Numbered from the stretch's first letter, positions 11,050 to 28,100 are shown. The stretch: 64,000 nucleotides of DNA from Plantago major (GCA_026545765.1 CM048841.1:88208636-88272635); one strand, 5' to 3'. The notes: generated from the sequence alone by a model not told the origin. Numbers and translations: made by a program.

Positions 11050-14003
11050 AAAAATAGTCAATGTTGCTTGACTGCCATTAACTCATGTACCTTCTTCAGG
11101 AGGTATAGTAAGGACTAAGGAATAATGTAGCTCTTGATAGCTCAACTTTTATGACTGTAGTACTTCTGGACCATGTGAATCTCAAGGATATTAAGAATAC
11201 TCCTTGTAATATTCTCTTACTTGCTCAAACTTCAGGTTGAGGTAACATCGGTGTAACCAATAATACTCTTCACAAGTGTTTACATAAATGAAACGTTCTT
11301 CAAGAACTTTCCTTATTCAATCCATGTTCGCTGACATGATACATTTAGTCTCTTTTCGGGACTCAGTTCCGGAGATGATATCTCCCCTCATTGAACTTTC
11401 TCAAATCATACGATATGTATATATGCCAATCCGTTCTGAATTTCAAATTCGTTTGATTATAAGGACCTCAAGTCCATGAGCTCATTTTTTTATCATCATC
11501 ATCATGATGTCATCGAATGGACTCACATGTAAGATCCCCATTTACATGTCCATCGATTTCGCATATGCTTATAAATATCTCGGTTCCAAGTGTACCGGTA
11601 TATCAAATCTCTTTTCTAGATTTTTGTTCATATAAGTACTGATCATCAATATCTGAATATTGTTTGGAGGTACCACTTTCTTTCATATAGGACATCTATT
11701 TTAATTCAGATATCCATGCCATTCATGGCATTCAATACTCCTCAAGAGTACCAACTGCATTTTCTTGCCAATACTTTTGTATTGCACTTAGCATTGGAAC
11801 CGTATTTCACTAAGAATCATTAGTACAATTGGCAAGATATTTCAATGCTCAACACATGTCATTCTATAATCAATATGCAACTCTGTATGCCTCAAAATAT
11901 AGGGTCATAGCGGGTTAACATTCAAATAATAAAGTTTCATGTTTGAACATATCTTGATATAGTAACATGAAGCTGAATCTTTAGTTCAATTTCGAAACTT
12001 TCAAATATATTGGGATCAATTCGCTCTACGAATTTATTTTTACCAGCTTCCTCATGTTCTTCCTCCCCTAAGCTGGGATAAACTATCTCATACTAGTAAT
12101 AAGGGCTCAAAATAGAAATTTACATGCCCCGCTTAGATAATCATATATGCATACAACCATCTAGTATGCTTCACGCATTAGTTCTCTACGAAAAAGAACA
12201 ATATGATAGGGAGTCAATATATTTGCACAGTTGGATTTCTCGTGCTGAAAATAAATTTGCCCTCAAATTGGAGATTATAGTTGTGGGTTTCCGGCCACTT
12301 ATATATCAATCACTGTCAACTTTAAAAGTGTGACTTTTACTCATTTAAAGATCTCCATAATCATGCTTCATCTCAATGTTGTGTCTTGCCATAATAATAA
12401 TTACAACATGAGAAAGCTTTCAGCACATAATCATGTGGAAACTTCATGTTTCACAACAACGGGTACTTATACCCGGATGGTCTAATTTGTCACATCGAGA
12501 TCATCTCTCATATATGATCACTTGAATTTGGCCTTTCAATAATGTGACATTTGGACACATTCGATGTGCCTTCAATAATTGGCAAGACTAGTCAATGTAA
12601 ATTCCATCAGGAATTCAGTCTAATACATTTTATTGAGCACAGTTTTGTTAGATTACAAGCTCTTGTATGATGATGAAATCAAGCCATACACTTTCGTTAT
12701 GTCTTCTCTCGACATAATTCATATCTAGAGGGTATATATAAAAACTTGAGCATTTGCAATATAATGCTCCCCTCAAATGCTCATGGCTCCATTAATATTT
12801 ACCAATTTCATGTTGGTAATCATATATATCTCACGAGATATGACAAGCTAACTCAATGCAAGCTTTTATCATTCGCAAGTAGTCATGTGATGTGTTGATG
12901 CAATATCATCCAACACTATCATTCAAACATATTTTGGCTTCGTTTGTCTCGTATATGTCATATTTGTCTCACACAATGACGCATGTCTTTTTTTTTCATA
13001 ATATTGCTACTGTATAGCATATTCGAGGCATAGAAAATAGTGTATGCTTTTCTAGCATATCATCATCAGTAATTGTCTCACAACATAAGTGATTTTGATA
13101 TGTCCAACTATGCCGGTTGGATATCCACACTTTACTTGCATCACCATCAATAACATATCGTTTAATATGGGCGTGCATGATATATCCCAACAACGCCGGT
13201 TGATTATTCCATACTTCTTTGGAATTTTAAAAATTCTCAATCATCAATTCTTGACCACTTTCGGTCTATGATGTTTTGTATCACATATCCACTTTAGGGA
13301 ATATGGTAGATTCATTCAATATTCCAGATAATATATAATAACAATGAAGAATTGAATAAACAAAATAAAACTTATCGATCTTTCACCGGTGATGGAAACT
13401 TCTTTAATTCCGATATCATGTAGCTTCAATGACAGAACCCCAGATGGTCAATAGTCATAATCATGTACATGCAATCATCAAACAAAAACTTTAGTCGAAT
13501 GAGTTACAACTCCAATCAATATATATACGCACATGGTTAATTATGAATGTAAGAATTGTAGTGTAATTAAATTATGACAGAGGTAATAGGTCAGGGGCCA
13601 TCCCGAGTCATCCGTTCATCCTGTACCAAAATTTTCTATTCAACGTTGTTTTAAGGCTACAAAATTGGAAGTTAGAAAAATAATCAGTGTGAATATATTC
13701 TTGCAGTATATAGCATAGTATTAAGTAAACCAAAGTACAATCTTTATCATAATCAAAAGACATCCATGAGCTAGAGAGAAGGTTGGATTAGTGATCCTTG
13801 AATTCATGACTCGTTGAACATCCACGCTTGCAATATTCTAATCTGGCAATAAGAATGGATAGAATTAGTAATCTCCGAATAATCATCAACCACATCCATG
13901 TTCTGAGGTGCACGGAAATTTGCTTCGGATTAATGGTATATAGTTTTGGTGGTACACTAAAATTAGGAATGGAAAATTGGTGAGCACTATCGTGCTGATA
14001 ACG

Positions 14004-14167
14004 TGTTGATAAATAACTGTAGTGTTATTATATATACAAGTATAACAAGCTTCTAAAACTTATCTAAAAGGTATTTGACTACATCTAGAAGAGTATTTAG
14101 AACATATAATACTCCATCTATTACAAGTCTAACTAGATACAAACTCTTGTACATTTATCTTCTAATA
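14004..14167 (-). repeat. Right LTR (5' LTR) of the 10128-14167 element
   Basis: The copy starts TGTTGATAAATAACTGTAGT and ends CTTCTAATA, directly before the CCATA target duplication. Confidence 0.85.
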
Positions 14168-14529
14168 CCATAAAAGTTGCACTTTTAGTGAAAGAGAGGG
14201 AGTATCATTTTATTCAGTTTATTCCTACTTTATTATTACTGACTTACAAATTTATAAAGAGCATAACATTCGTAGATTAATATTTCAATAAAATAACACT
14301 CATTATTTAATCCTGTGTAAAGTACTTTCATCTCAAAGAGTTACTACTATTTACTAATTAATGGGACGGTAGTATTTTAACTAAGAAGCTCATAGGATTC
14401 CAATCAAGTCATGTACGAGTTAATCAATCTTGTATCATCAGTTGTGCATTTTGTCTTTTCTAAACACTCATCACAATATCATTACCAAGAACTTTCCCGC
14501 TATTTTCCAGATCAATCGGTCTCCTTTTT

Positions 14530-14755
14530 TTACAAAGCCGGTCTCTAAATAATTTATTTACGGATGACTTATGTTATTAATAAAATCATCCATGTTATTA
14601 ACCAAAACGTTTATGTTATTAACGAAATAAGTTTTGTTATAATATGAAAAAACATCAATGTTGAGAACATATGTATTTTGATTAATAACATCGATGATTT
14701 TCATGATAATATAGATTCGTCTGTAGATAAATTATCTGGAAACCATCTGTGATTA
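14530..14755. mobile_element. MITE-like inverted-repeat element, about 220 bp
   Basis: Left arm CTCTAAATAATTTATTTACG (about 14543-14562) pairs with the complement of the right arm, which reads CCAGATAATTTATCTACAGA on the minus strand (about 14720-14742). The core is built of repeated ATGTTATTAA blocks. No target duplication was fixed, so the superfamily is open. Confidence 0.5.
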
Positions 14756-15598
14756 CACTTGCTCAACTTTCTTTTTATAATAACACAAGAGGAAAAAGAA
14801 TCGTCCTACAGTGTCTCGCTCCTAAAGCTCCATGTTCCGTCAAAGATAATTGAATGGGAAGAAAACAAAAGAATAGAAAAAAGAACCCTATTAATTTTCT
14901 ACTCTTCTTTTCCTTTCTTTTCTTCTACATAAATTAAAGTCGCTTTATTTGACTTTCTTGTTCTTTCCATGCTTGCATGTGCATGTGTCTTCTTGCCATC
15001 CTTGCAGTTTCTAATTAAATCTACACTTCCAAAATCCTCATAGAGTTATTTTTCCTTTTCTCCATTTTTTGTCCATTTCCTTAATCAAAAGGCTAGAAAC
15101 ATGCACATTAATTAACTAAATATTAGGAATTTGGATATTCACAATTTGCATAAATTGCAGTGACAAATAAAACTCAACCCTTTAATCCTCACTAGAATTA
15201 AACAAGTCTACATTCAATATTCCAGTGTTTAACTAACAATTTCATTCATTTATAATCCAAAGATAAAGATAAAACATAGAAATTAATTATAGAATTAGAT
15301 AAAAGTTCAGAGTAGTGTAAAATCTATACATCTACTCCGATACAATGGAAACTAATCAAGAGAAAATAGAGTAGAAATGAAGTTAAATCGCATAGTTTAT
15401 TGATAAACGTTATCACAATTAACACCTTTACATCAGAATCCTGAGATTGAGTTACAGAAAGCTACAAGAAACTAATTGGAAGAAGAAGAAATAACATTAA
15501 GAAGAAGAAGATATTTAAATACTTGAAGAAGATCAACCTAGTTTCAAATACAGTCATGTACTAAATATAAATCCTTTTTTTTTGAACTGAGTGATCAA
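14756..15598. other. Intergenic DNA and 3' flank of the SMR gene
   Basis: No gene seen on either strand; AT-rich with short T-rich runs. The last 100 bases probably contain the 3' UTR of the SMR-like gene. Confidence 0.4.
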
Positions 15599-15901
15599 TT
15601 AAGTAACACGGCGTCTGAAAATAGTCTCCAAATCAGGCGGGTTAAAGAACTCCTTAACTCCATAGTTACACTTCAAAGAAGCCGATTTTCGCTTTTTCGG
15701 AGCAGGAGGACATGCCAATCTGCTAGAGATTCTGGACTCTGCTGAAGTTGGAGTTGTTGTTAAGCACTCATTTCCTTCATCTTTGTCGATTGGACTTGTG
15801 AAAATGGGCCTCAATGGAGTTGTAAATGCAATACCAGCAAGAACCCATTTTTCAGACTCAACTCTCTTATCCATTTGGTGAAGCTTTTCAGAGACTCCCA
15901 T
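15599..15901 (-). CDS. SIAMESE-related cyclin-dependent kinase inhibitor (SMR6-like)
   Basis: A single exon encodes 100 residues starting MGVSEK and ending TIFRRRVT. Members of this plant family bind CDK-cyclin complexes in the nucleus and restrain the mitotic cycle, often promoting endoreduplication. Motifs seen: KWVLAGIAF near residues 18-26, CLTTTPTSAESRIS in the middle, CPPAPKKRK, and the conserved C-terminal VKEFFNPPDLETIFRR. This order matches Arabidopsis SMR6, which I recall as starting MGFSKK and ending with EFFSPPDLETVF. The start was chosen at 15901 rather than the in-frame Met at 15952 because of that MGxS match and the usual 100-residue length. The CT-rich leader and TATA-like box upstream fit a short-UTR gene. 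It stands alone between repeats. Confidence 0.9.
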   Translation of the reverse strand: MGVSEKLHQMDKRVESEKWVLAGIAFTTPLRPIFTSPIDKDEGNECLTTTPTSAESRISSRLACPPAPKKRKSASLKCNYGVKEFFNPPDLETIFRRRVT

Positions 15902-16118
15902 TTTCCAAGATCGAATTTTTAAGGGTGCTATAAGTACAACATGCAAGAACAAGAAAAAGGTTCTTCTTTTTTTCCTTTTTTTCTCTTTTTTGGGTTGGGT
16001 AGGGAAGATGGAATTGATTCTGAGAGAAAGTCGGAAGAATAGTCCTTTTTCTTTCTTTCTTTGTGAGAAAGGGGAGAAGAATATGAAAAGGGAGGTGTAT
16101 TTTGGTTAGTGACTTTAG

Positions 16119-16126
16119 TATTTATG
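16119..16126 (-). promoter_or_regulatory. Possible TATA box of the SMR6-like gene
   Basis: CATAAATA on the minus strand lies about 220 bases before the start codon. The stretch between is CT-rich on the coding strand, as is common for plant 5' leaders. Position and sequence are the only evidence. Confidence 0.35.
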
Positions 16127-16159
16127 TAGGAGAAGGAAGAAGAAGGGGGACTCAATGAA

Positions 16160-16856
16160 AATGAGTGCCTTATGATGTCCCAACTCCCATGCTACCCCTA
16201 TTATTGGTGTCAAATCCATTATTATTCATACATCCTGCTAACGAACAAGAGTTTAGGTGTGAAAAGACTTATACTAATAGTATAGTATTCAAGGACACTT
16301 TTTAGTTGTAGTATCATACTATTTGATTTGATTTGATTAGATTAGATTAGATTAGATAAGAATTTACTCACTCCATCCGGTAACAAGGTCCGTTTTGGCT
16401 TAGATCATTGGTTCATTAGTCATGGCGTGATGATCTTGAATTTCAGTTACTAAGTGTGGAACAGAGCATCACGATGATACGACGCAACCCAAATAGTGTT
16501 ACCCGAACCAATTAAACCAAATAAGGATGGTGGTTCTTAAGAAAGTTTGTTGTGCGATGGAACATTCATTAATCTCCACTCGTTTAACATTTTAAAAGTG
16601 TACCAAACATTACAAAACAGTTGTGACATTTTGAATTTTTCGATGAAGTTGTTTAATTTGGTTTCTTTGTCATTTAGTTAGTTTATAGTAGTATTTTATA
16701 TTGGATGAAAAGGTTAAAAGTGAAGGAAAATCTAATTGTTACTTATGATAAAATAAAAAAGCAAACTCCAGAAATAATATATATCAATATTGTATTGATA
16801 TTTTTATTTTAGGTGTCCAAAAATAAATGAAACTGATTGTTTTGGAATGATGGTTT
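16160..16856. other. Upstream flank of the SMR gene; short GATTA microsatellite
   Basis: A GATTT/GATTA run lies at about 16322-16360. A MITE-like left end (CACTCCATCCGG) is at about 16370. No genes seen. Confidence 0.4.
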
Positions 16857-17135
16857 CACTACAAGAAATTTGATCTAATATGACTTATAAATTCTTCAAC
16901 TCTTTATAAGAGTCATAAAAACGAACTAAAAAGGACTTCAAATTAACTCAAAGAAAGTAAAAGAACACGACTACTAATTTTGAGTTGCAATTTTAAAATT
17001 ACAACCCTTAATTTGTAATTCAATCAAAAATACGAGACTAATTTGGATCTTTTATTAAGAGTCTTCAATAGGACTCTTTTGAATGTCATATTAGATCAAT
17101 TGTTTATCGGATCCACACAATAGATTCCAGTAGTG
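16857..17135. mobile_element. CACTA-type MITE, about 280 bp
   Basis: It starts CACTACAAGAAATTTGATC and ends with CAGTAGTG; a subterminal inverted repeat TTGATCTAATATGAC is found as its complement GTCATATTAGATCAA near 17084-17099. The outer CACTA ends assign it to the En/Spm superfamily. No 3-bp target duplication is convincing. A shortened relative lies at 35425. Confidence 0.7.
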
Positions 17136-17264
17136 TAAATACGGGGCTGATGAAGTTTGATGAATGTAGTAAAAATACGAGGATTGGATCATTGGATGAG
17201 TTAGGAAAAGGAATCCGAGGGAAAGGTGACATAAGCCACAGTACATTAAGATATAGGGTGGGTT

Positions 17265-17265
<1 letters not shown>

Positions 17266-17303
<38 letters not shown>

Positions 17304-17310
17304 AATAAAA
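17266..17310. repeat. (AAT)n/(AAAT)n microsatellite
   Basis: About ten AAT units followed by several AAAT units. Confidence 0.95.
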
Positions 17311-17487
17311 TGGTGTGAGACGATCACCGACTCACCGTCAATTTTCCGACGGACCATGCAGGGGCTGGACTTACCTATCTGCAGTAGGGTAATGCAGACG
17401 AGACGACTACTAATTATTTTTAACTTTTAGTCATGCACCTTTGGCGCCAATTTTTGTCCGCCGTCATATTTTCCCTCCACATTTATA

Positions 17488-17645
17488 TCTCCTCCGTCCC
17501 GGAACTTCACATGAATCCGGACACAAATTTTAAGAGAACAGTAAATAAAGTAATAGATGTGGTGATAAAGCATAAAAATGAATGAATAAAGTTGACTATA
17601 TATTTCAATTAAAATAATAGAAAGTTTAAATCGAAACGGATTACA
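17488..17645. mobile_element. Stowaway-like MITE, about 155 bp
   Basis: The left end CTCCTCCGTCCCGGAACTT and the complement of the right end, GTAATCCGTTTCGATTT, form imperfect TIRs around an AT-rich core. The exact right boundary is uncertain. Confidence 0.45.
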
Positions 17646-18174
17646 AATCTTTTAGATATACGTTCAAGATAAATTTACTGATCAAAGACACCACATATTG
17701 AAATAGTACATTTTAGTTTTATTACCACCACTTATGCAAATTTACAAAGTTTGTTCCCCCACATACTATGCCTGGCAATTTGTTTAACACCCTCAGGAAA
17801 TGAGTACACCATCTATGCAATTAACTTCTACTTCCTCCTACGCCTAAGAGTAACCTTATCATAACAATTTTAGTTAACATTATTTACTTCATAACAATCA
17901 CAACTTTCCAATCCACTTCCTACGTTTCCTACATCTAAGAGTATATGTTTACTTTATTTCATATTTTTATTAATATACCTTACATTTCAATAATTATTCT
18001 TATGTACAATAGTTTACTAATAAAATCTATGTCAATTCAATGAGAAATTGTTTTTTGGAACAAAGGAAGTAGACGGCAAGCGGGAAGGTTTTGAATTAGA
18101 TTTTAGTGTGGTGTAATTAAATAAGTGGATAATGGTCCCACAAATATGTCCAAATAAAAAAGTAACCGGAGTGT
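17646..18174. other. No gene seen
   Basis: AT-rich DNA. A TACTTCCTCCTACGCC-like start near 17829 and a GGAACAAAGGAAGTAG end near 18057-18072 may be a diverged MITE. Confidence 0.3.
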
Positions 18175-18285
18175 TTGGTTCCAGATTGGAATTGAGATAA
18201 CTCAATTTCAGTTGCGTTTTTGTGTACAAAAACTACACAAAAACTCAATTGGAATTGAGATATCTCAATTCGAATTTGGAACCAA
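18175..18285. mobile_element. Snap-back MITE, about 110 bp
   Basis: TTGGTTCCAGATTGGAATTG at the left matches the complement of the right end (TTGGTTCCAAATTCGAATTG), each followed by AGATA. The short spacer contains the motif ACAAAAACTACACAAAAACT. The whole element can fold into one hairpin. Confidence 0.75.
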
Positions 18286-18329
18286 CTCTATAAATGTAAA
18301 GTAGGAATCTATTGATCGAACAGAAGGAG

Positions 18330-18475
18330 TAAGGCTCTGTTCTCTTCGTTTGAACAAAACTGATCTGAACTGAATGAAACGGAACTGAATGGTAGTATAA
18401 AAAATAACTAAGCAGAACTGAACTGAATGAATCTGAATTGAACTGAAATTAATGAATTTTCAGATGAAAATAATA
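18330..18475. repeat. Dispersed repeat with GGCTCTGTTCTCTTC end
   Basis: It starts AAGGCTCTGTTCTCTTCGTT and continues with GAACTGAACTGAATGAAT-like units, closing with TTCAGATGAAAATA. A second copy lies at about 35230-35330 with the same start and GTTCAGTTCAATTTAGTTC in the complementary sense. Length and ends suggest a MITE, superfamily not settled. Confidence 0.6.
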
Positions 18476-18841
18476 TAGCCTAACATAGCATCCTTAGACC
18501 TTGGACTTGACGGTTCACTGATCAAGCCAAATTTTAGATCAAAGAATCATCAATGCCAAAGACACAACCACATGTTGGACTATCATGTTAAAACAAAGCT
18601 TCAAAGGCAATATTAAGAAAACTAAGCATTAAACACAGGTTGAAGTGATAGAATAAGAAATAGAAACAATACACATTGAGTTAAAACTTCGAATCAGATG
18701 CACGAAGGGACTGTTGTACATTTAAGAAAGAAGAGAAAATAATACATCAAAGCTTTTATGTTATATGTGTTCTTGCAACATGTTTATGTTTGTGTACGCA
18801 ATATACAAAGGGTTTGGGCCAGTACCAGTTGGCTGCTATTC

Positions 18842-23020
<4,179 letters not shown>

Positions 23021-23690
23021 GATGAAATTCTTATATTCTCACTCAGTCCCACAACTGAACATGATTGAAGTGAAATAGTAATTCAGATAATGGAGTAATA
23101 AATAACAGCACGAGAAAACGACAAGGACAGTACTCAAGCTGCAAATCCTCAGCAATTTCAATAACCTAGTCTGAAAGTCTAGCCTACACATAATCAGTTC
23201 TTGGGCTGATAAGTCACATTCGAAACACAAAATCCAAACAAAAGTCTACATTCTTAAGTCAGGATTAGAAACTAAGAAGCCACAGTGAAATGAAAGAACA
23301 ATTTCAACACATGACGCATCAAGATTAGGAATCTACAAAAGGGAAATGAGCTCTGATTGCCAAATTGAAAGATTACATCTTTTACTGAAACAAACCAGAA
23401 ATCAATTCATACCACAATCAGATGAACACTTACAAGCTACAGTACATTACACATGGTCAAAAACCCACCAAGAAAATGAAGAAGATTACCAATAATGCGA
23501 GTCTAAATCTTTAAATAAAGTATCACCAACAATAATCCTTGATGGGTTTTCTGAAATAAAAGTAAAAAGGAAGAGAAAATCAATCAGATGTTCTTCAGGT
23601 GAAGAAAGGTGATACCTTTGAGGCTCTGGTGAGCAGTTTCTGCAATTTTTGGGCTTTGTTTCAATTAAAAAGCCCACTTAATGTGCAAGT
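23021..23690 (-). promoter_or_regulatory. 5' leader, probable UTR intron and promoter side of the GGAT gene
   Basis: On the minus strand CAAAGGTATCACC at about 23620-23608 offers a splice donor upstream of the start codon, and several AG acceptors lie before 23021. An untranslated first exon is therefore likely. AT-rich DNA follows to the right, where the promoter should be. Confidence 0.4.
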
Positions 23691-24602
23691 AGGATATATG
23701 TTCTGCTGTTTTGTGTACTATATTTCACTTCATAAAAATAAATATATTATATTCTTGAATTATTTTGTTATTTATTTCATATTAAATTATTTGTTTTCAG
23801 AGGTGATATTGTGTATATGCTTAGGTGGCAATGTGAGAAACATTAATTTCAAAGCAAGACTACAGCCACTGAAGAAAAGTGGATAGGTTTTATGGAATTT
23901 TGGGGACCTTTTTGGAATTTTTTGGAGTTTAGGATAAAGCAATTTCAAAGAAGAGTGGTTCAGCTTCAAAATGTGACTTGTTTGATGTTAGATAAAAGCT
24001 AGACCTGTTCAGTTTCTATTTTGTGGTAATCATGCTCTGAACATGTGAAACCATATGATCCTATTTTCATTTACTATTCAAGTCTCATTCTCATGGAGCA
24101 CAAGGAGGAAATGACAGGCCAAATGATTTGTTCACTTGTTCAAAATCTTTGCCCCTCCAATAATTCAAGTTTTCAACTTGCATTCTTATCTAGACCAGTC
24201 CAAGTGGAACAGGAAACTAAAATAACTGGACCAAATTGAACCATGGCCAACAATTGTAGAATCTTTGACGACGGAGTCGTGAACCGTGGAACCGAGAACC
24301 AACGATTTCGGTTCTAGTTCTAATTTTTCTGAGCCATGGAAGAATCTGTGGTTCCATGTGGAAACCGTCATTTCAAAAAGATAAAGAAAAGTTTGATTAT
24401 ACTTTCATAGTTCATAATCCGCACAATGACTTTCACTGTTCATGAACCAGAACCACATGGATTAGTATGCTGGAACCAATGATTATAGAATCCTATTGAA
24501 CGGGGGAACCAGCAGTTCCAGAACCGTAACCGGTTATCTTGATCAGATCTATCCACATATGCATGATGAAGTTGTATAAGCTTCTTTAGCATGCTCCTAA
24601 CA
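23691..24602. other. Intergenic DNA with GGAACCG-rich stretch
   Basis: From about 24230 to 24540 motifs such as GAACCGTGGAACC, GGTTCTAGTTCT and CCAGAACCGTAACCGG cluster in both orientations. This looks like a transposon-derived subterminal-repeat region, but no ends were defined. No genes seen. Confidence 0.35.
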
Positions 24603-24731
24603 GGTTATATATGGACTAAACATGAAACTTAAGCACCACATCCATAGTATATCTACACTCCATTTGTATCCTGGTTATATAAGGACTAGATATGAAACTT
24701 GACCACCTCATCAATAGTATCTCTATCTCCA
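24603..24731. repeat. 70-bp tandem duplication
   Basis: GGTTATATATGGACTAAACA at 24603 and GGTTATATAAGGACTAGATA at 24673 start two similar units, both continuing with TGAAACTT, ATAGTAT and CTCC. Confidence 0.8.
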
Positions 24732-25133
24732 ATATGTCTAGCCGAAGTAAAAGGTTGCAATAAAGTCCAAATAGATGCAATAACTTTCTTTTTTAGAATT
24801 ACATGTAGCAAAAGTAATTGAATCCATGTCCTTTCACCAATGGTTGTAGATTCTAGTTTGTAAGGGGTTTGGATTCAATGAAGCAAGATTGCAGTCCGAT
24901 CCTTGTCGAAGTACACAAGTTATTGGAAGAGCCATTCGTTGTTTTTCTTTCGATCTTGGCCATTGCTATCGTTTGACACATCGAATCTGGGCAAGAACAT
25001 TGAATGGATAGAAATAACTAATTAAACATCACTCAGGCACTGTCCACCTGCGACCTCAATGTCTTACTCTGCTGCATTAATTCTATATGCAGTACATAAT
25101 GCAGATCCTTTTCTTAACAGGATCAAATCAATT
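24732..25133. other. 3' flank of the reductase-like gene, no gene seen
   Basis: No coding signal. The 3' UTR of the minus-strand reductase gene probably lies in the right part. Confidence 0.4.
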
Positions 25134-28100
25134 TCAACGTGTTTCTAAACAACTAAACATCACTCGGACACAATCAAAACAATACAACATCATAGTATGA
25201 CAATTATGATAATGATTCACAAGAATGGGCGACTGGGCGTAAATCCAAAGTATTCCAAGCATAGAAAAATTCATTAGAGTAATGAACTTCTTGTCAATCA
25301 AACTTTGAACAATGTCCTTCAAGCTCACTTCAGGAGGAGTATACTTGAGGCCTAAACTCTCGGCCCTCTCTTTGGACACTTCATATAAGAGGTTGGTATC
25401 ATTATTGGAGATGCTGCAAATTAGAGAAAATAATAATTTAGAGTGAATTATCGAAACTTCATTCAATGCTTGCTGCATAGCTTTAACGTAACATTATTTT
25501 TAAAATCAAGATTTTCCTGATCAATATAAGTGAATATCTTTTCTATCCTATACAATTGTTTGGCACACTCATCTGATTTATACTAATGTGATGTAAAATT
25601 ATGTATCGTTTAAGCAAAATCAAGTCTTTCTTTACAAGACTTGTACGACTTTAACACCTGCTAAATCTTTTGGCCTGGCCAAAGATAAACCTATGGATTC
25701 TAGTTTCATCTGAATGACCGTGACAACATGCCAGGGGAAATTAAGATTTAAAATTAATACTCACTAAAACTTACATTTGATGGAGATTGAGTGAAGGGAA
25801 AATTTCCTTCAACATCTGAGCAACCTGAAATGAATTTGATACTTTTGCGACCAAACAATATCTTCCGTTCGACAAAGGATTCTCAAATGCCAAAATATGT
25901 GCTTCAGCGACATCTCTTACATCAACATATCCAAAAGTTCCACCTGGCATTTCTTTTCCTGCAATTTTTTTTAAAAAAAAACCAAAACATTATTTGCTTC
26001 AGGTCTCTTTTCTTTTCTTATAGTTCTGTATTGTTGATTGCATACCTCTGGGGCTCTAAGAGGCCACTGGATTGACAATGTACATTTTTTAGAGTTGATC
26101 AACAAAGATATCTAGGGCAGAACTATCTGTAGAAGATTACCTTCTTTTATAAGATTCATAAAGACCTTAGAGGTTGAGTTGAGAGTTGGCTGTAGCATAG
26201 GACCGAAAACAAAACCAGGATGCAGTGTTACCAAGTCAATGCCATTTTCTTTCGCAAATTCCCACGCAACTTCTTCTGCCAACGTTTTAGATAGAGCATA
26301 CCATCCCTGCAAGTGAAAATATCTAGCTAGCTGAATTATATCCTTATAATTGCATCATTTTTTAGGCCATTTATTTGTTCTTTTACAAAGCACATCATGT
26401 TGGTACATGGAATGATATACTATATAGTATATGCGTACCTTTCTTTCCCTGCAGAGAGTTGTATCTGAAAACCAACTTTCATCCACAAGATCAGGTCTTG
26501 GAGGATTCTTGGCATGTAAAACAGTAGACATAGAAGATGTTAAGACAACTTTTCTAACGGATGTCACCTTCTTACACGCATTCAGAATACTCATAGTTCC
26601 TTTCACTGCCGGATCAATTATTTCTTTCTGAGATGTCAAAGAGCTATATAAGTCAAAGTTTTGAGTCATTAAAGTTCATGTTGTACATGATTTTACTGAG
26701 TGAAAAACTGACTTGACATGAGAGAGGGGGTGGTTTTACAGGTTAAATGCATAACACCCCCTGAGTTATTAATAATGCGCGAAACCCCCTTGAGTTAACG
26801 AATTAGTACCAAACCCCCTTGAGTTATTAAAAATGGGTACAAGACCCCCTACACGTTATTTTTAAAGTATATGAGGTACACTCTCATTAGGTGCGGTTAT
26901 AGATGACTTAAAGGGGTTTGGTACTAATTCGTTAACTTAAAGGGGTTTCACGCACATTTACAATAACTTATGGGGTATTGTGCATTTAACCATAGTTTCA
27001 ATGCTCGACTAGGTGTAAAAATGCATCAATTAAATTAATATAAGTTGCCTAGAAAACTACTAGAAAGTTGCAATGTTCAAAATATGACCCATATTAATGA
27101 TCAGTAAAAAGCAAATGGATCACTTATCCATATCCAAATCCAGGAAAATCATAGTTAATGGATACGAAAAAGAAAAAAAATGATCGAACCTGTGGATCAG
27201 CAGCCTGAAACACAACAGGTGATGCAGTGTGAAAGACCACCTGACATCCATCAACAACAGAATCAAAAGCTCCTTCATCGACTAAGTTGGCTTCAAAGAG
27301 ATGTAGCCTTTCTTCCGCTCCTTCGAGTTCTTTCAGGTGGGCAACTTTAGTTAGATCACCTGCATTGCATGGAGAGCTAGCTTCAGGCTTTCAGAAACAG
27401 CATGTATAGATCATCATCGTCTTCTATATGCTATGCAGAAACATCGTTCCAAGAATTGGAGGATCATTAGTGTTAGCTAATAACAATATTTTCATACTTC
27501 AAAATCCCATCTAGTTTTGAACTGCTACGAGACATAGTAGAGTAGATAAGTAGACATATATAAAAGAATTCAACAGTTCAGAAAGGATAACAGAGGACCA
27601 ATGCAAGAAAGGAAAACATAAAGCAGTAAAAGGAAGGAAAAAAATACACTCGAATATTCACCATATTGAGTTGACACTATTTAATCTCTGCACACCATAT
27701 TCAATATTCACTCGAGTGAACTCCCAAAACATGCTGAAGTCAAGCCACGACTGTAGATGAGTATCGGTTAATTAATACTCCCTCCGTCCCGAACTCAACT
27801 TTCCACTTTCCTTTTTAGTCCGTCTTGAACTCACTTCCCCTTCCTAATTTGGAAAGTTTTATACCCCACTATCATTATAATAAGGGGAAATTACATTTCC
27901 TACCCCTTAAATTTGGGCCGATTACAGTTTAGTCTCTTCTATTCAAACAATTACAGATACACCCAAAATCTGATTTTTGAGTTGACCAAAAATAAAATAA
28001 ATGGAAAAGAAAATGAATTGGACTTAGTTGCAATTTACAATCTTCAATTTACTACACATTGGACTCTAATGTTTTATAAATTACAACAATGACTCATTAT

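Larger units (their letters stand above)
10128..14167 (-). mobile_element. Old LTR retrotransposon, probably Ty1/copia, degraded
   Basis: Direct repeats at 10128-10334 and 14004-14167 are LTRs, and CCATA at 10123-10127 and 14168-14172 is the target duplication. On the minus strand the order is 5' LTR, a primer-binding-like CGTTATCAGCACGAT at about 14003-13989, a 3.7-kb interior, and the purine tract AAGGGGAG just before the 3' LTR. The 3' interior contains the complement of GCCTCGTTAAAAACC / AAAAAGAGTGCA, a motif I know from the 3' non-coding part of plant copia elements. No clear gag or pol domain can be read. It is heavily broken, or may be a non-autonomous derivative. LTR lengths differ (207 and 164 bp), consistent with age. 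Confidence 0.75.
10003..14202. mobile_element. Stowaway-type MITE split by an LTR retrotransposon
   Basis: The left end CTCCCTCTATTTCTGTAAAA follows TA at 10001-10002. The right end GAAAGAGAGGGAG is followed by TA at 14203-14204. These are the TIRs and TA target duplication of one Tc1/mariner-related MITE of about 160 bp. The LTR element at 10128-14167 with its own target duplication sits between the halves. Confidence 0.75.

Noticed and set aside
15928-16155. 75-codon minus-strand frame just upstream of the SMR6-like gene
   Set aside because: It lies in the CT-rich leader and promoter region, is low complexity (Lys/Ser/Pro), and starts upstream of the likely TATA box.
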